The notes beneath the pieces were generated by a model. The model was not told where the DNA came from. It ran no database searches and saw only the letters and a program-made list of their open reading frames with translations. Below are positions 18,190-27,891 of a stretch of DNA of 64,000 bases, in pieces. The translations under genes and the position numbers were made by a program. Position 1 is the first letter of the stretch. Each line of letters opens with the position of its first letter. Source of the DNA: Shewanella sp. HN-41 (GTDB taxonomy: Bacteria > Pseudomonadota > Gammaproteobacteria > Enterobacterales > Shewanellaceae); assembly GCF_000217915.1 (NCBI RefSeq), contig NZ_AFOZ01000017.1, forward strand, positions 124,001-188,000, written 5' to 3'.

Positions 18190-19167
18190 TTATGGATGTT
18201 CAGAGAACAAGGCGTTAACCAGTGAACTGACCACAAGATCACATTGTACAGAGGTGTAACGTCTATGGGTTTTGGGTTTTTCTATCAAAAAATATTGAGG
18301 TGCAAACATACCATCGTGTAGGCGGTTTAGCTCGTTAGTGGGGAGCGGAACTAATTTCAGTCCAGGTAAATGTTTAATGATTTGCATATCGATGCTAGTG
18401 CAAAATGCGAGACTCTGCATGGTTAATATGTGCGCATACCATTCCTCCCTCTCCAACACTTTTTCGATCGAAGGCAATATGATTCCCTGGCGCTGGCAAA
18501 AGAGTTCTAAGGGATCGATTTTATTGTTAAACCCTTTCATTTCAATACATAAGAATGGATAACGACAGATCAGTTCTAAGCTGATTTGTGAGCCGGTTTG
18601 CCAGATAGAATGATGTTTTGAAGCCACTAAATACACACTGGATATGCCTCCGAGCCTTGTTAAGGTTAACTCCTTATTTTCGACGTGTTCTAATGAGATT
18701 CCAAAATCCAATTCACCCGCATGGATAAGCTCGGTGCTGTTTTCCTGCCATGGGTGTAAACGTATTTTGCCTAGTTGTGCAATGATTTCTGGCGAACTCA
18801 ATTGGGGGGCTAAAAAACTGAGTAATCCTTTGCTGGCGGCGATATTTAAGGGTAGATCAACATTGCTGGTGGCATTTTGATTTTGCAGTGCCGATTGCTC
18901 TAAATGGTGAACAGAATCAGTGAATTGGCATATGGCAACATAAAGGTTTTCGGCAAGAGGTGTCGGTTTTAGGCCCTGTTGGCGTCGATAGAATAGCTCA
19001 TCATTGAAGGCAAGGCGAAGTGCATTCAAACTGCGGCTAATTTTAGGGGCAGAGACCCCCAATGTCTTCGCGGTTGTGTTGGCATGTCCAGTATCAAAAA
19101 TACTCTTGAAGACGAGTAGGGTGAAGATGTCTAGCTCACAGATTTGTTTAAGTAACGGGTGGCTCAT
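18190..19167 (-). CDS. LysR-family transcriptional regulator
   Basis: 325 residues. An N-terminal winged HTH (residues ~12-70: LDIFTLLVFKSIFDTGHANTTAKTLGVS...KISRSLNALR) is followed by an effector-binding domain. It lies directly upstream of, and in the same direction as, the decaheme gene, with 423 bases between them, so it may control that cytochrome; this is inference from position only. Its ligand is unknown. Confidence 0.85.
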   Translation of the reverse strand: MSHPLLKQICELDIFTLLVFKSIFDTGHANTTAKTLGVSAPKISRSLNALRLAFNDELFYRRQQGLKPTPLAENLYVAICQFTDSVHHLEQSALQNQNATSNVDLPLNIAASKGLLSFLAPQLSSPEIIAQLGKIRLHPWQENSTELIHAGELDFGISLEHVENKELTLTRLGGISSVYLVASKHHSIWQTGSQISLELICRYPFLCIEMKGFNNKIDPLELFCQRQGIILPSIEKVLEREEWYAHILTMQSLAFCTSIDMQIIKHLPGLKLVPLPTNELNRLHDGMFAPQYFLIEKPKTHRRYTSVQCDLVVSSLVNALFSEHP

Positions 19168-19439
19168 TTCAGCTTACCTTATGATGAGTCTTTGGATGCT
19201 TATCTTGACTGTTAGCTAATGGGTTTCCACATGGTATATCGACAGAATGCCATCTTGGTATACAGTGTAAACCCTACGCCATAGGGTATTAACGTAGCAT
19301 CTTTCCTGTAGACTTACTGTGATCACGCTCTGCAAATTAACAATTACGTAACCATTGTAAATTAAAGGAAAACACGATAGGTAAGTCAACTGCGGCTAAT
19401 ATACCCAATGACAGAATCGCTAGGTTGACCGATGAATCC

Positions 19440-19877
19440 TTAGGGGATGTCGGTTTTGAACGGATCTGAAGCTAGCTGTAAATTTTTAGGCTCTTTAGGC
19501 GCTGCTAAGCCGTGGGTTTGTATGGTAGAAATATCTTCTTTGATCCGCAAACCAATAAACTGTCCGCCTTCCATGATCTGCATCGATGTACTTGCCACAT
19601 CACCATCTACAACGCCATGGCGCTGGATCACTAAGCGTTCGCAGATTAAACGGCCTTTAAAGAAACCATCAACGATAAATTCTTGACACTTGATCTCGCC
19701 CTCAACCCTACCGCCTTGCTCAACCGTAATATTCGCCTGGGAAAGTATTTGGCCACTGACATCGCCACCAATCAAGACATCGCCGATAAATTCAATATTA
19801 CCCGTGAGTTTAGTCCCCTTGGCGATAAAGCTAAGTGTGGTGGGCGGTTTTTTGGGGAAAAAGATTTTTTTTGCCAA
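19440..19877 (-). CDS. Bactofilin (polymer-forming cytoskeletal protein)
   Basis: 145 residues dominated by a right-handed beta-helix bactofilin domain (LSFIAKGTKLTGNIEFIGDV, then regular LIGGDVSGQI, GGRVEGEI, VDGFFKGRL, RHGVVDGDV repeats). These proteins self-assemble into filaments with envelope roles. As read, the frame opens only with TTG at 19877. Just upstream ATG at 19881 would give MFGKK, the usual bactofilin N-terminus, but is out of frame by one base; the two are joined if the run of eight A has one extra base. I suspect a homopolymer error and a true start at 19881 or at one of the in-frame ATGs just upstream of it. Confidence 0.85.
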   Translation of the reverse strand: MAKKIFFPKKPPTTLSFIAKGTKLTGNIEFIGDVLIGGDVSGQILSQANITVEQGGRVEGEIKCQEFIVDGFFKGRLICERLVIQRHGVVDGDVASTSMQIMEGGQFIGLRIKEDISTIQTHGLAAPKEPKNLQLASDPFKTDIP

Positions 19878-19980
19878 ACATGATCATCATGCTACTCAAT
19901 ACAATGAGGGGTCAGATAGTAACGTCAATTTCAGTATAAACACAAAATACAGACAAAGGCTTATCCTATGAGCTATGGCT

Positions 19981-20475
19981 TTAGCCTTGAGCTTGTTCAT
20001 CCGCTTTCATCTGTATGGCCTGACTTGGACAAGGTGCGACACAGGCACCACAGCCTGTGCACAGATTAATATCGATCTTTGGTGTTGGTGCTTTACCAAT
20101 GCTAAGCGTGAAAGTAATGGCCCTAGGTTCACAGGCGTCTTTACAACTTTGGCACCAAATGCCTTGATAAGTTAAGCAATTATCCTGGACATGAGCTTTG
20201 TAGTGCCAAGGTGTTTGGGTTAAATCGAACAGGGCTTCAGGGCAAGCTTTAGCGCAAAGAGTGCAGAAAGTACATTCGTTATCCCGAAAGGATAATTCGG
20301 GAAATCCGCCGTCACCTTTGTGAATAATGTGGGTTTCACAGGCCGTAATACAAGCGGAGCAACGTGTGCAAACATCGGTAAATTCAATATCTTCACGAAC
20401 CCAAGGCGGCCTTATCGCAGTATTTTTACGGCGATTAAAGAGACTGCGACGACTATGATTAATACTTTGCGTCAT
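19981..20475 (-). CDS. napF: Ferredoxin-type protein NapF
   Basis: 164 residues. Three cysteine clusters of the 4Fe-4S kind are clear (CTRCSACITACE, CTFCTLCAKACP, CTGCGACVAPCP), plus a CQSCKDAC cluster. The basic N-terminus (SRRSLFNRRK) is typical of NapF, a cytoplasmic protein that helps assemble or activate the periplasmic nitrate reductase NapA. No nap operon is present here, so napF is separated from its partners. It is read in the same direction as bactofilin. Confidence 0.88.
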   Translation of the reverse strand: MTQSINHSRRSLFNRRKNTAIRPPWVREDIEFTDVCTRCSACITACETHIIHKGDGGFPELSFRDNECTFCTLCAKACPEALFDLTQTPWHYKAHVQDNCLTYQGIWCQSCKDACEPRAITFTLSIGKAPTPKIDINLCTGCGACVAPCPSQAIQMKADEQAQG

Positions 20476-20514
20476 GTAATTTCTCGATCATGATAAGGCG
20501 ATCAAACCTTAAAG

Positions 20515-20544
20515 AAAAATGGCTTGGGGAAATCCACAAGCCAT
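20515..20544 (-). terminator. Terminator of the galU-galE operon
   Basis: ATGGCTTG pairs with CAAGCCAT over a 10-base loop. An A-run on the plus strand gives the T-run on the minus strand. Confidence 0.75.
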
Positions 20545-20552
20545 TGACTTGA

Positions 20553-21566
20553 CTAGCCGTGATAACCATCAGGATTACTTGACTGCCAGTGCCAACTACT
20601 GTTCGCCATGTCCTCTAAGCTATGGATGGCTTGCCAGCCCAGATCTTCCCTTGCATGGGTGGGATCGGCATAACAGGCGGCAATATCACCGGGACGACGG
20701 GGAGCAATTTGGTAGGCAATAGCTTTGCCGCAGGCCTTTTCAAAGGCCTTGACCATATCTAATACGCTATAGCCTTGGCCCGTACCTAAGTTATAGGTTA
20801 CAAGTCCTGGTCGAGTGGCAAGCTTTTCAAGGGCTTTTAAATGACCATTGGCTAAATCCACCACATGGATATAGTCACGTACCCCAGTGCCATCATGGGT
20901 AGGGTAATCATTACCAAACACACTGAGGGCGGGGCGCTTGCCTACGGCAACTTGCGCAATAAATGGCATTAAATTGTTAGGAATATCATTCGGATCCTCA
21001 CCAATTAAACCGCTGGCGTGGGCACCAACGGGATTAAAGTAGCGTAGACGAGCGATATTCCAACTTGGGTCGCTATGGTGAAGATCGGCAAGAATATGCT
21101 CGACCATCAGTTTAGATTGACCATAGGGATTGGTTGCTCCCGTTGGAAAATCTTCGGTTATCGGCAGGCTCGCTGGGTCACCATAGACGGTTGCTGATGA
21201 GCTAAACACAAGATTTTTAACCTTAAATTCCGCCATGACTTGGCAGAGTATTAAGGTCCCAGTGACGTTATTTTCATAATATTTGAGGGGCTTAGCAACG
21301 GATTCTCCCACCGCTTTTAGCCCTGCAAAATGGATAACAGAGTCGATAGTGTGGTCACTAAAAACCTTCTGTAACAATGCCTTATTAAGAATATCGCCCT
21401 GGTAAAATGTGACCGTTTTACCTGTGATTTGCTCTACGCGGTTTAAGGCTTCGATGCTCGAATTAGACAGGTTGTCTAAGACGATCACCTCACTTCCCGC
21501 ATTGAGTAGTTCCACCACAGTATGGGTGCCAATATAACCGGCGCCTCCGGTCACTAAAATCGTCAT
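20553..21566 (-). CDS. galE: UDP-glucose 4-epimerase GalE
   Basis: 337 residues, the usual length. The NAD-binding GGAGYIGTH at the N-terminus, the catalytic SSSATVYG serine/threonine region and YGQSK (Tyr-Lys pair), and the C-terminal [13 protein letters not shown] are all present. It interconverts UDP-glucose and UDP-galactose for surface polysaccharides. Its ATG shares one base with the galU stop, so the two are translationally coupled. Confidence 0.95.
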   Translation of the reverse strand: MTILVTGGAGYIGTHTVVELLNAGSEVIVLDNLSNSSIEALNRVEQITGKTVTFYQGDILNKALLQKVFSDHTIDSVIHFAGLKAVGESVAKPLKYYENNVTGTLILCQVMAEFKVKNLVFSSSATVYGDPASLPITEDFPTGATNPYGQSKLMVEHILADLHHSDPSWNIARLRYFNPVGAHASGLIGEDPNDIPNNLMPFIAQVAVGKRPALSVFGNDYPTHDGTGVRDYIHVVDLANGHLKALEKLATRPGLVTYNLGTGQGYSVLDMVKAFEKACGKAIAYQIAPRRPGDIAACYADPTHAREDLGWQAIHSLEDMANSSWHWQSSNPDGYHG

Positions 21567-22474
21567 TATTTAATTCCTTTTACAACCGTTTTTAAGTATT
21601 GAGCAAAATCATCACCAATTTCACTATGGCGTAGGGCATATTCAACGTTTGCGCGCATATAACCTTGCTTGTTACCGCAATCGTGGCTTTTACCTTCCAT
21701 ATAATAGGCATTGACGGTTTCTTGTTGCATTAGCATGGCAATGGCATCCGTTAATTGGATTTCATCACCGGCACCCGCTGGGGTTTTGGCCAACAGTGGC
21801 CAAATGGCTGCGGGTAACACGTAACGGCCAACAACGGCTAAGTTGGATGGAGCTTCATCAACGGGTGGCTTTTCAACTAGCTCAACGAGTGGCTCAGACT
21901 CTCCGGGTTGTAAATCGTGGCCATTAACGTCGGCAATACCGTATTGGTTCACTAAGTGGTGTGGTACACCCTCAACCATGATCTGGCCCACTTGGGTTTC
22001 ATCAAATAAGTTCACCATTGCGGCCAAGTTGTCTTTGCTGAGATCGCAACTCGCATCGTCAATAATGACGTCTGGCAGTAACACCGCGAAGGGGGCGTCT
22101 CCTACCACGGATTTAGCACATAAAATGGCGTGTCCTAAGCCCTTCGCCTGGGATTGGCGCACACTGATCACCGTCACATCTTTTGGACAAATTGACTGTA
22201 CCGCTTCGAGTAGCTGACGTTTTACCCGACGTTCTAGCTGGGCTTCTAATTCAAAACTGGTATCGAAATGGTTTTCGATAGAGTTTTTACTGGCGTGGGT
22301 CACTAGCACAATTTCTTTGATGCCTGCGGCAATAGCTTCACTAACAACGTATTGGATCAATGGCTTATCAACAACGGGCAGCATTTCTTTAGGAATAGCT
22401 TTCGTTGCTGGCAGCATACGAGTGCCTAGGCCTGCGACGGGGATCACGGCTTTACGAATTTGATGTTGTTTCAT
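21566..22474 (-). CDS. galU: UTP-glucose-1-phosphate uridylyltransferase GalU
   Basis: 302 residues. The nucleotidyltransferase signature is intact ([25 protein letters not shown]), with the UDP-glucose-binding region [21 protein letters not shown] and [15 protein letters not shown]. It makes UDP-glucose from glucose-1-phosphate and UTP and supplies substrate to GalE directly downstream. The short leader before it probably holds the operon promoter. Confidence 0.95.
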   Translation of the reverse strand: MKQHQIRKAVIPVAGLGTRMLPATKAIPKEMLPVVDKPLIQYVVSEAIAAGIKEIVLVTHASKNSIENHFDTSFELEAQLERRVKRQLLEAVQSICPKDVTVISVRQSQAKGLGHAILCAKSVVGDAPFAVLLPDVIIDDASCDLSKDNLAAMVNLFDETQVGQIMVEGVPHHLVNQYGIADVNGHDLQPGESEPLVELVEKPPVDEAPSNLAVVGRYVLPAAIWPLLAKTPAGAGDEIQLTDAIAMLMQQETVNAYYMEGKSHDCGNKQGYMRANVEYALRHSEIGDDFAQYLKTVVKGIK

Positions 22475-22677
22475 TGCGAACCTTTTAGGTCAAGGAGATG
22501 CGGTTATTGGCCAATATTGTAAATGACCTACACAGAAAAGCTATTTGTAAACGCTGAAATTTATCGGTATTTCTGCGTTCTATCAGTCTATCGTTTTAGT
22601 TTTTTAGGTTGGGTGTCAAGCTTTGTCTCCACCGCGGACGCTATAATCGCTCTCTAAGTCACCGTTTTTAATGAGTA

Positions 22678-22695
22678 TGTAATATTTGCTTTACG
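22678..22695 (+). promoter_or_regulatory. Candidate TyrR box upstream of phhA
   Basis: TGTAAT-ATTTGC-TTTACG fits the TyrR pattern TGTAAA-N6-TTTACA with one mismatch in each half. TyrR is encoded nearby, and phhA-type genes are known TyrR targets in other bacteria. Confidence 0.5.
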
Positions 22696-22705
22696 TTTAC
22701 GTCAC
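22690..22705. promoter_or_regulatory. Palindromic operator, copy 1 (phhA)
   Basis: TTTACG-TTTA-CGTCAC; the left half is perfect and the right half has two mismatches. It shares its pattern with sites before tyrR, fahA and atoB and overlaps the TyrR-like box. Confidence 0.5.
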
Positions 22706-22799
22706 AGCATGACACAAACAATAAACTGTGAGGGAGTTAACAAAAAACGAGGCTTAGATCACTATGGTTGGTATTAGCGTCAGCCATGAAGTGAACACA

Positions 22800-23600
22800 A
22801 TGACTAAAGGTACTGCATACATCGCCCGTCGGGCCGATGACTCTGGGTATATAGATTACCCGCAAGAAGAACATGCGATATGGAGCCAACTTTACGCCCG
22901 CCAGGCGGTCAACTTGCCCGGTCGAGCCTGTAAAGAATACTTGCAAGGGTTAGACGCCTTGGCGATGCCAGAGGATCGAATTCCACAACTTGCTGAAATT
23001 GATACAGTATTGCAGGCAACAACAGGCTGGAAAACGGCTGCCGTGCCTGCACTGATCTCTTTTGGCCGTTTTTTTGAACTCTTAGCCAATAAAGAATTTC
23101 CGGTAGCGACTTTTATCCGCCGTAAAGATGAATTTGATTACCTGCAAGAACCTGATATTTTTCACGAAATATTTGGCCATTGCCCTTTGCTGACCAATCC
23201 ATCCTTCGCACATTTTTCCCATATGTATGGCCAACTGGGCTTAAATGCCAGCAAGGAAGAAAGGGTATTTTTAGCCCGTTTATACTGGTTTACCGTTGAA
23301 TTTGGTCTGCTAAAGCCAAAGGATGGGCAATTGTGTATTTACGGTGGTGGGATATTAAGTTCGCCCGGCGAGACCTTATATGCGATGGAGAGCGAAGTGC
23401 CAGAGCGTAAACCCTTCGATCTATTAGATGTGCTGCGTACGCCCTATCGTATCGATATCATGCAACCTGTCTATTACGTGATTGAGCACATCGATATGTT
23501 AGATGAAATCGCCAAAATGGACATTATGGGTTACGTCACTAAGGCGCGCCAGTTAGGCTTGTTTGCCCCTAAATATCCACCTAAGGCGAAGGCAAGTTAA
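22800..23600 (+). CDS. phhA: Phenylalanine-4-hydroxylase PhhA
   Basis: About 266 residues, the size of bacterial pterin-dependent hydroxylases. The iron site is present: HEIFGH (two His) and the Glu of FTVEFGL. It turns phenylalanine into tyrosine using tetrahydropterin and oxygen, the entry step to the breakdown route whose later enzymes (FahA, MaiA) lie downstream. ATG at 22764 is an alternative start with a weak GAGG upstream; MTKGTAYIARR fits the family better. PhhB follows after 84 bases, likely in the same operon. Confidence 0.93.
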   Translation: MTKGTAYIARRADDSGYIDYPQEEHAIWSQLYARQAVNLPGRACKEYLQGLDALAMPEDRIPQLAEIDTVLQATTGWKTAAVPALISFGRFFELLANKEFPVATFIRRKDEFDYLQEPDIFHEIFGHCPLLTNPSFAHFSHMYGQLGLNASKEERVFLARLYWFTVEFGLLKPKDGQLCIYGGGILSSPGETLYAMESEVPERKPFDLLDVLRTPYRIDIMQPVYYVIEHIDMLDEIAKMDIMGYVTKARQLGLFAPKYPPKAKAS

Positions 23601-23684
23601 GCCAGCGTTATCAAAAAGTCCCTCTGATTTAGTTAAGTAGAATAGTAACGACAGGCACATTATGCGTTGCTAAAAGGAGTATGT

Positions 23685-24023
23685 ATGACCGCGTTATCGA
23701 ATATGAAATGTGAAGCTTGCCAAGCCGATGCCCCGAAAGTGACCGATGAAGAACTCGCCGAGTTGGTGAGAATGATCCCCGATTGGAGCGTGCAAGTCCG
23801 CGATGGCATTATGCAGCTTGAGCGAGTGTATAAATTTAAAAATTTTAAATTGGCGATGGCCTTCACCAATAAACTTGCCGATCTTGCCGAAGAAGAGTTT
23901 CACCACCCCGGCATTTTAACCGAGTGGGGCAAAGTGACTGTGACTTGGTGGTCGCACTCGATCAAAGGGTTACATAAAAACGACTTCATCATGGCTGCCA
24001 AGACAGACCAGTTGTTAGATTAA
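23685..24023 (+). CDS. phhB: Pterin-4a-carbinolamine dehydratase PhhB
   Basis: 112 residues. The signature [18 protein letters not shown] followed by SHSIKGL carries the active-site histidines. It recycles the pterin cofactor used by PhhA. ATG at 23685 is chosen because GGAG lies 7 bases upstream; the open frame extends back to TTG 23667. A terminator follows the gene. Confidence 0.93.
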   Translation: MTALSNMKCEACQADAPKVTDEELAELVRMIPDWSVQVRDGIMQLERVYKFKNFKLAMAFTNKLADLAEEEFHHPGILTEWGKVTVTWWSHSIKGLHKNDFIMAAKTDQLLD

Positions 24024-24038
24024 AAAAATTAAACTATT

Positions 24039-24075
24039 AAATCAGTGCCTTAGTTTTTATTGGGCGCTGATTTTT
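24039..24075 (+). terminator. Terminator after phhB
   Basis: AAATCAGTGCC pairs with GGCGCTGATTT (one G-U) and is followed by T5. Confidence 0.8.
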
Positions 24076-24162
24076 GTTTCCTGTTACAAATCTACTGTAA
24101 ACTTGACTTGCCACTTTAGCATTTACCTTCTAACGTATATACGCCAGCTACTAATCCTACCG

Positions 24163-24178
24163 CTTACGTTTGCGTAAA
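24163..24178. promoter_or_regulatory. Palindromic operator, copy 2 (tyrR)
   Basis: CTTACG-TTTG-CGTAAA, one mismatch to TTTACG-N4-CGTAAA, about 105 bases before tyrR. Confidence 0.5.
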
Positions 24179-24283
24179 GTCGAACGCTCTCATCCAGCAA
24201 AGATCACTTTAAGCAAAGTGGATGAATAATAGCTCTGCACGGTTTATCCCAAAATTCGAATCAAAAAGGGAATGTCAGTCATT

Positions 24284-25822
24284 ATGCGCTTGGAAGTTAG
24301 CTGTCAAGATCGCGTGGGTTTAGCGAAAGATATTTTAGTCGTGTTAGAACGTTATGGCATTAATTTAATCGCCATCGATGCCAGTAACCAAGGCTTTTTG
24401 TACCTACAGTTTGCCGAAATCAGTTTTGAAACCTTAAGTGCGCTGATGCCACAGATCCGTAAAGTGGAAAGTGTCCACGATGTGCGAACGGTATCTTTTA
24501 TGCCATCGGAACAGGAACATTACGCCCTCAAAACCTTACTTAAGACTTTACCCGATTCAGTGTTTTCCATTGATGCTAAAGCCCGCATTCGGATTGTTAA
24601 CGAGTCGGCACTGTTGAATATTGGCATGGCGGAGCATGAAGTGCTCGATGAATCGCTAAATCATTGGGTACAAGGCTTTAACTTCAGCCGTTGGCTAAGC
24701 GAGAGCCAAGTGCTCCCCCAAGCGGCTAGGGTGCAAATTGGTCCGAATGAATATCTCGCCGAGATGCTGCCTATCTACCTGCCCGATGAGGATGATAAAA
24801 CCATTCTAGTGGGGGCTGTGGTGTCGTTAAAATCCCCCGCTCGGGTGGGAAAACAGTTTAACGCGCTGCAAAATCAGACCACTGGTTTTGAAAATGTGCT
24901 TGCCAGTAGTGACAAAATGAAGGAAGTGCTCAAACAAGCGCGCCGCATGGCCCAGCTCGATGCACCGCTGCTCATCACTGGTGAAACTGGCACAGGGAAA
25001 GAACTCATGGCCAGAGCGAGTCATGATGCCAGTATGCGCCGCGAAAAACCCTTTATCGCCATTAACTGCGCCGCACTGCCCGACAGCGCCGCCGAAGAAG
25101 AATTATTTGGTTATGTTAGCCAGGGCAAAGTGATTAAACGCGGCTTTTTTGAAGAGGCCAAGGGCGGCACTGTATTTCTCGACGAAGTAGCGGAAATGTC
25201 TAAGGCTGCACAAGTGAAACTGCTGCGCCTGCTGCAGGATGGTACTTTTAGGCGTATTGGCGGCGATGAAGAGGTGCGTGCCGATGTGCGGATTATCTGT
25301 TCAACCCAGAAGAATCTCGCCGAACTTTGCCAAACCGGCGAGTTTAGGGAGGATTTATACTATCGCATCCATGTGCTCAGTTATCACATCCCGTCATTGC
25401 GTGAGCGCAAAGTCGATATTATCCCGCTGACCGAGATGTTCCTCGAGCATTATAGTCAGCAGCTTTCCAGTCCAGTAAGGCGGATTTCGGCCCAGTGCAG
25501 GGACCATTTATTGACCTATGCCTGGCCAGGTAACGTTCGACAATTGAAAAACGCGGTATTTAGAGCCGTGTCTATGTGGGATGGTTCCGCGGAGCTGACG
25601 GTCGAGCAGCTTAAATTACCGTCCTACGCCGAAGGGTTTGGTTACTTCGATAATGCCTTTGAGGGGAACCTTGACGATGCCATGAAGCAGTTTGAGGCGA
25701 GTCTCCTACGGCGTCTATATCCGGCTTATCCTAGTACGCGGCAGTTAGCGAAAAAACTGGGCGTGTCCCATACCGCTATCGCCAATAAGCTCAGGGAGTA
25801 CAAGATTTCTAAGCGCCGTTAA
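24284..25822 (+). CDS. tyrR: Transcriptional regulator TyrR
   Basis: About 512 residues in the E. coli TyrR layout: ACT domain (MRLEVSCQDRVGLAKDIL, ~1-70), PAS domain (~80-185, TLPDSVFSIDAKARIRIVN), AAA+ core (~200-430, Walker A GETGTGKE, GGTVFLDEVAEM), and a C-terminal HTH (STRQLAKKLGVSHTAIANKL). As in E. coli, the sigma54-contact GAFTGA loop is replaced (GYVSQGKVIKRGFF), so it acts on sigma70 promoters. It senses aromatic amino acids and probably controls the flanking phh and fah-mai genes. ATG at 24272 is an alternative; MRLEV matches the conserved start. Confidence 0.93.
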   Translation: MRLEVSCQDRVGLAKDILVVLERYGINLIAIDASNQGFLYLQFAEISFETLSALMPQIRKVESVHDVRTVSFMPSEQEHYALKTLLKTLPDSVFSIDAKARIRIVNESALLNIGMAEHEVLDESLNHWVQGFNFSRWLSESQVLPQAARVQIGPNEYLAEMLPIYLPDEDDKTILVGAVVSLKSPARVGKQFNALQNQTTGFENVLASSDKMKEVLKQARRMAQLDAPLLITGETGTGKELMARASHDASMRREKPFIAINCAALPDSAAEEELFGYVSQGKVIKRGFFEEAKGGTVFLDEVAEMSKAAQVKLLRLLQDGTFRRIGGDEEVRADVRIICSTQKNLAELCQTGEFREDLYYRIHVLSYHIPSLRERKVDIIPLTEMFLEHYSQQLSSPVRRISAQCRDHLLTYAWPGNVRQLKNAVFRAVSMWDGSAELTVEQLKLPSYAEGFGYFDNAFEGNLDDAMKQFEASLLRRLYPAYPSTRQLAKKLGVSHTAIANKLREYKISKRR

Positions 25823-26158
25823 GGCGGCATTTGGGGATAGATGTAACAGTATCGTTCCACTTTGCTGCTGACTTTTTAGTCATATTGTTCACCTATACAT
25901 TGAAGAGTGCCAATTCGATTTTAGGTGTAATGGTTAGTTTACAAAATGTGAAATAATAGCGCTAAATGTGATTTTGCTCACGCTATAGGAATCTGACCTT
26001 GCATCGGGTATTTCTACGCGCAGCAAATCCCTTTGGGCCGAATAACAGGGGTCTTTCGTTAGCGTAAAACCCGCGCAATTAACCGATTTTCAGTTGGCAA
26101 ATCCTATAGTCCAACATAAAAAGACAGTACGCCGAGCCGTAGAAGCACAGGAGCAGAT
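25823..26158. other. Intergenic region upstream of fahA
   Basis: No ORF. It includes a weaker copy of the shared palindrome near 26053. Confidence 0.45.
26053..26068. promoter_or_regulatory. Palindromic operator, copy 4 (fahA, weak)
   Basis: CTTTCG-TTAG-CGTAAA; the right half is perfect and the left half has two mismatches. It lies 90 bases before fahA. Confidence 0.35.
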
Positions 26159-27145
26159 ATGAAACTTGCAAGTTATAACAATGGACGCCGCGATGGTCAG
26201 TTGATGTTAGTCAGCCGGGATCTTACCCAAGCGGTTGCCGTTCCCGCGATTGCCCACACTATGCAGCAACTGCTCGACGGTTGGGCGCTGCTAAAGCCCC
26301 AATTGCAGGAATTGTACGATGCGCTTAACGAGGGCAAATTAGATAACGCCCAAGCCTTTGATGAAGCTAAGTGTTTATCGCCATTACCCCGTGCCTATCA
26401 GTGGGCCGATGGTAGCGCCTATGTGAACCATGTTGAGTTAGTGCGTAAAGCCCGTGGGGCAGAAATGCCAGAAACCTTCTGGACAGATCCACTCTTTTAC
26501 CAGGGCGGCTCCGATAGCTTTATCGCGCCTAAGGCCGATATCCCACTGGCGAGTGAGGATTGGGGTATCGACTTTGAATCTGAAATTGCGGTCGTCACCG
26601 ACGATGTGCCCATGGGGGTGAGCAGTGAAAATGCGGCTAAGCATATCAAGTTACTCATGTTAGTGAATGATGTGTCATTGCGTAACTTAATTCCTGGTGA
26701 GCTGGCGAAAGGGTTTGGTTTCTTCCAATCTAAACCATCAAGCAGTTTTTCTCCTGTGGCGGTGACCCCGGATGAATTGGGTGCCCGTTGGGAAGATACT
26801 AAAGTGCATTTACCGCTGATCACCCATTTAAACGGTGAATTATTTGGTCGTCCTAATGCTGGCGTCGATATGACCTTTAATTTTAGTCAGTTAGTTTCGC
26901 ATGTTGCGAAAACCCGTCCATTAGGCGCTGGCGCCATTATTGGTTCTGGGACTATTTCTAATTACGATCGCAGTGCAGGTTCGAGCTGTCTCGCTGAAAA
27001 ACGTATGCTAGAAGTGATTGCCGACGGCAAAGCCACTACGCCCTTTATGCACTTTGGTGACACAGTGCGCATCGAAATGCTCGATGATAACGGCGCTTCT
27101 ATTTTTGGCTCCATCGATCAAAAAGTGGTTGAGTATAAAGCTTGA
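26159..27145 (+). CDS. fahA: Fumarylacetoacetate hydrolase family protein
   Basis: 328 residues of the FAH fold. Metal-binding acidic residues sit in DFESEIAVVTDDVPMGV (~residues 140-157), with IGSGTISNYDRSAGSSCLAEKR near the C-terminus. With maleylacetoacetate isomerase next door and PhhA/PhhB upstream, it is best read as fumarylacetoacetase, the last step of tyrosine breakdown, giving fumarate and acetoacetate. The hydroxyphenylpyruvate and homogentisate dioxygenase genes are not in the window. AGGAG lies 6 bases upstream of the ATG. Confidence 0.88.
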   Translation: MKLASYNNGRRDGQLMLVSRDLTQAVAVPAIAHTMQQLLDGWALLKPQLQELYDALNEGKLDNAQAFDEAKCLSPLPRAYQWADGSAYVNHVELVRKARGAEMPETFWTDPLFYQGGSDSFIAPKADIPLASEDWGIDFESEIAVVTDDVPMGVSSENAAKHIKLLMLVNDVSLRNLIPGELAKGFGFFQSKPSSSFSPVAVTPDELGARWEDTKVHLPLITHLNGELFGRPNAGVDMTFNFSQLVSHVAKTRPLGAGAIIGSGTISNYDRSAGSSCLAEKRMLEVIADGKATTPFMHFGDTVRIEMLDDNGASIFGSIDQKVVEYKA

Positions 27146-27178
27146 TATTGCCCCTTAGCGGGATGTATCAATAATATC

Positions 27179-27203
27179 AACGGGGCTGAATGGCCCCGTT
27201 TTT
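27179..27203 (+). terminator. Terminator-like hairpin between fahA and maiA
   Basis: ACGGGGC-tgaat-GGCCCCGT followed by T5. If active, it would lower maiA expression relative to fahA. Confidence 0.7.
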
Positions 27204-27231
27204 ATAAGAATTTTTATAAGGATATCGTCAG

Positions 27232-27882
27232 ATGAAACTCTACGGCTATTGGCGTTCCAGCGCCGCCTATCGTGTTCGTATCGCCCTTAATCTTAAGGGC
27301 GTTAGCGCTGAGCAACAGTCGGTGCATTTAGTGCGTGATGGTGGTGAGCAACATAAAGCGGCCTATAGCGCCCTAAATCCTCTGGAATTGGTTCCCACCT
27401 TAGTCGTGGGTGATCAAGATGATAGCGATGTGCTGTCTCAATCCTTGGCGATTGTTGAATATCTCGATGAGTTATATCCCCAAACCCCATTATTGCCGGC
27501 CTCGGCACTTGAGCGTGCCCATGTACGTGCGATGGCGCTGACCATTGCCTGTGAAATCCACCCGTTGAATAATCTGCGCGTGTTGCAGTATTTAACCCAC
27601 ACCTTAGGGGTCGATGAGACGACAAAAAATGCCTGGTATCAACACTGGATTGCGAGTGGTTTTGTGGCCTTAGAAACCTTGCTTGTACTCCATAGTGGCC
27701 GTTACTGTTTCGGGGATGCGATAACCATCGCCGATATCTGTCTGGTGCCGCAGGTGTATAACGCCCAGCGTTTTAATGTGGATTTAACCCCATACCCTAA
27801 TATTATGCGCGTGTGGGCCGAGTGCAATCAGCTTACAGCCTTCATCGATGCGATGCCGGAACGCCAAGCGGATGCGGTATAG
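27232..27882 (+). CDS. maiA: Maleylacetoacetate isomerase MaiA (zeta-class GST)
   Basis: 216 residues. The thioredoxin-like N-terminal domain carries RSSAAYRVRIALNLKG. The usual zeta-GST motif is SSCxWRVRIAL; here the two serines are kept and the Cys is Ala. The GSH-binding QSLAIVEYLDE and the helical C-terminal domain are intact. It isomerises maleylacetoacetate to fumarylacetoacetate with glutathione, feeding FahA. The next gene begins 9 bases after the stop. Confidence 0.92.
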   Translation: MKLYGYWRSSAAYRVRIALNLKGVSAEQQSVHLVRDGGEQHKAAYSALNPLELVPTLVVGDQDDSDVLSQSLAIVEYLDELYPQTPLLPASALERAHVRAMALTIACEIHPLNNLRVLQYLTHTLGVDETTKNAWYQHWIASGFVALETLLVLHSGRYCFGDAITIADICLVPQVYNAQRFNVDLTPYPNIMRVWAECNQLTAFIDAMPERQADAV

Positions 27883-27891
27883 AGTTTCACT

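Larger units (their letters stand above)
22475..22799. other. Divergent promoter region between galU and phhA
   Basis: No ORF. It carries a TyrR-like box and an overlapping TTTACG-N4-CGT palindrome close to phhA, described separately. Confidence 0.5.
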
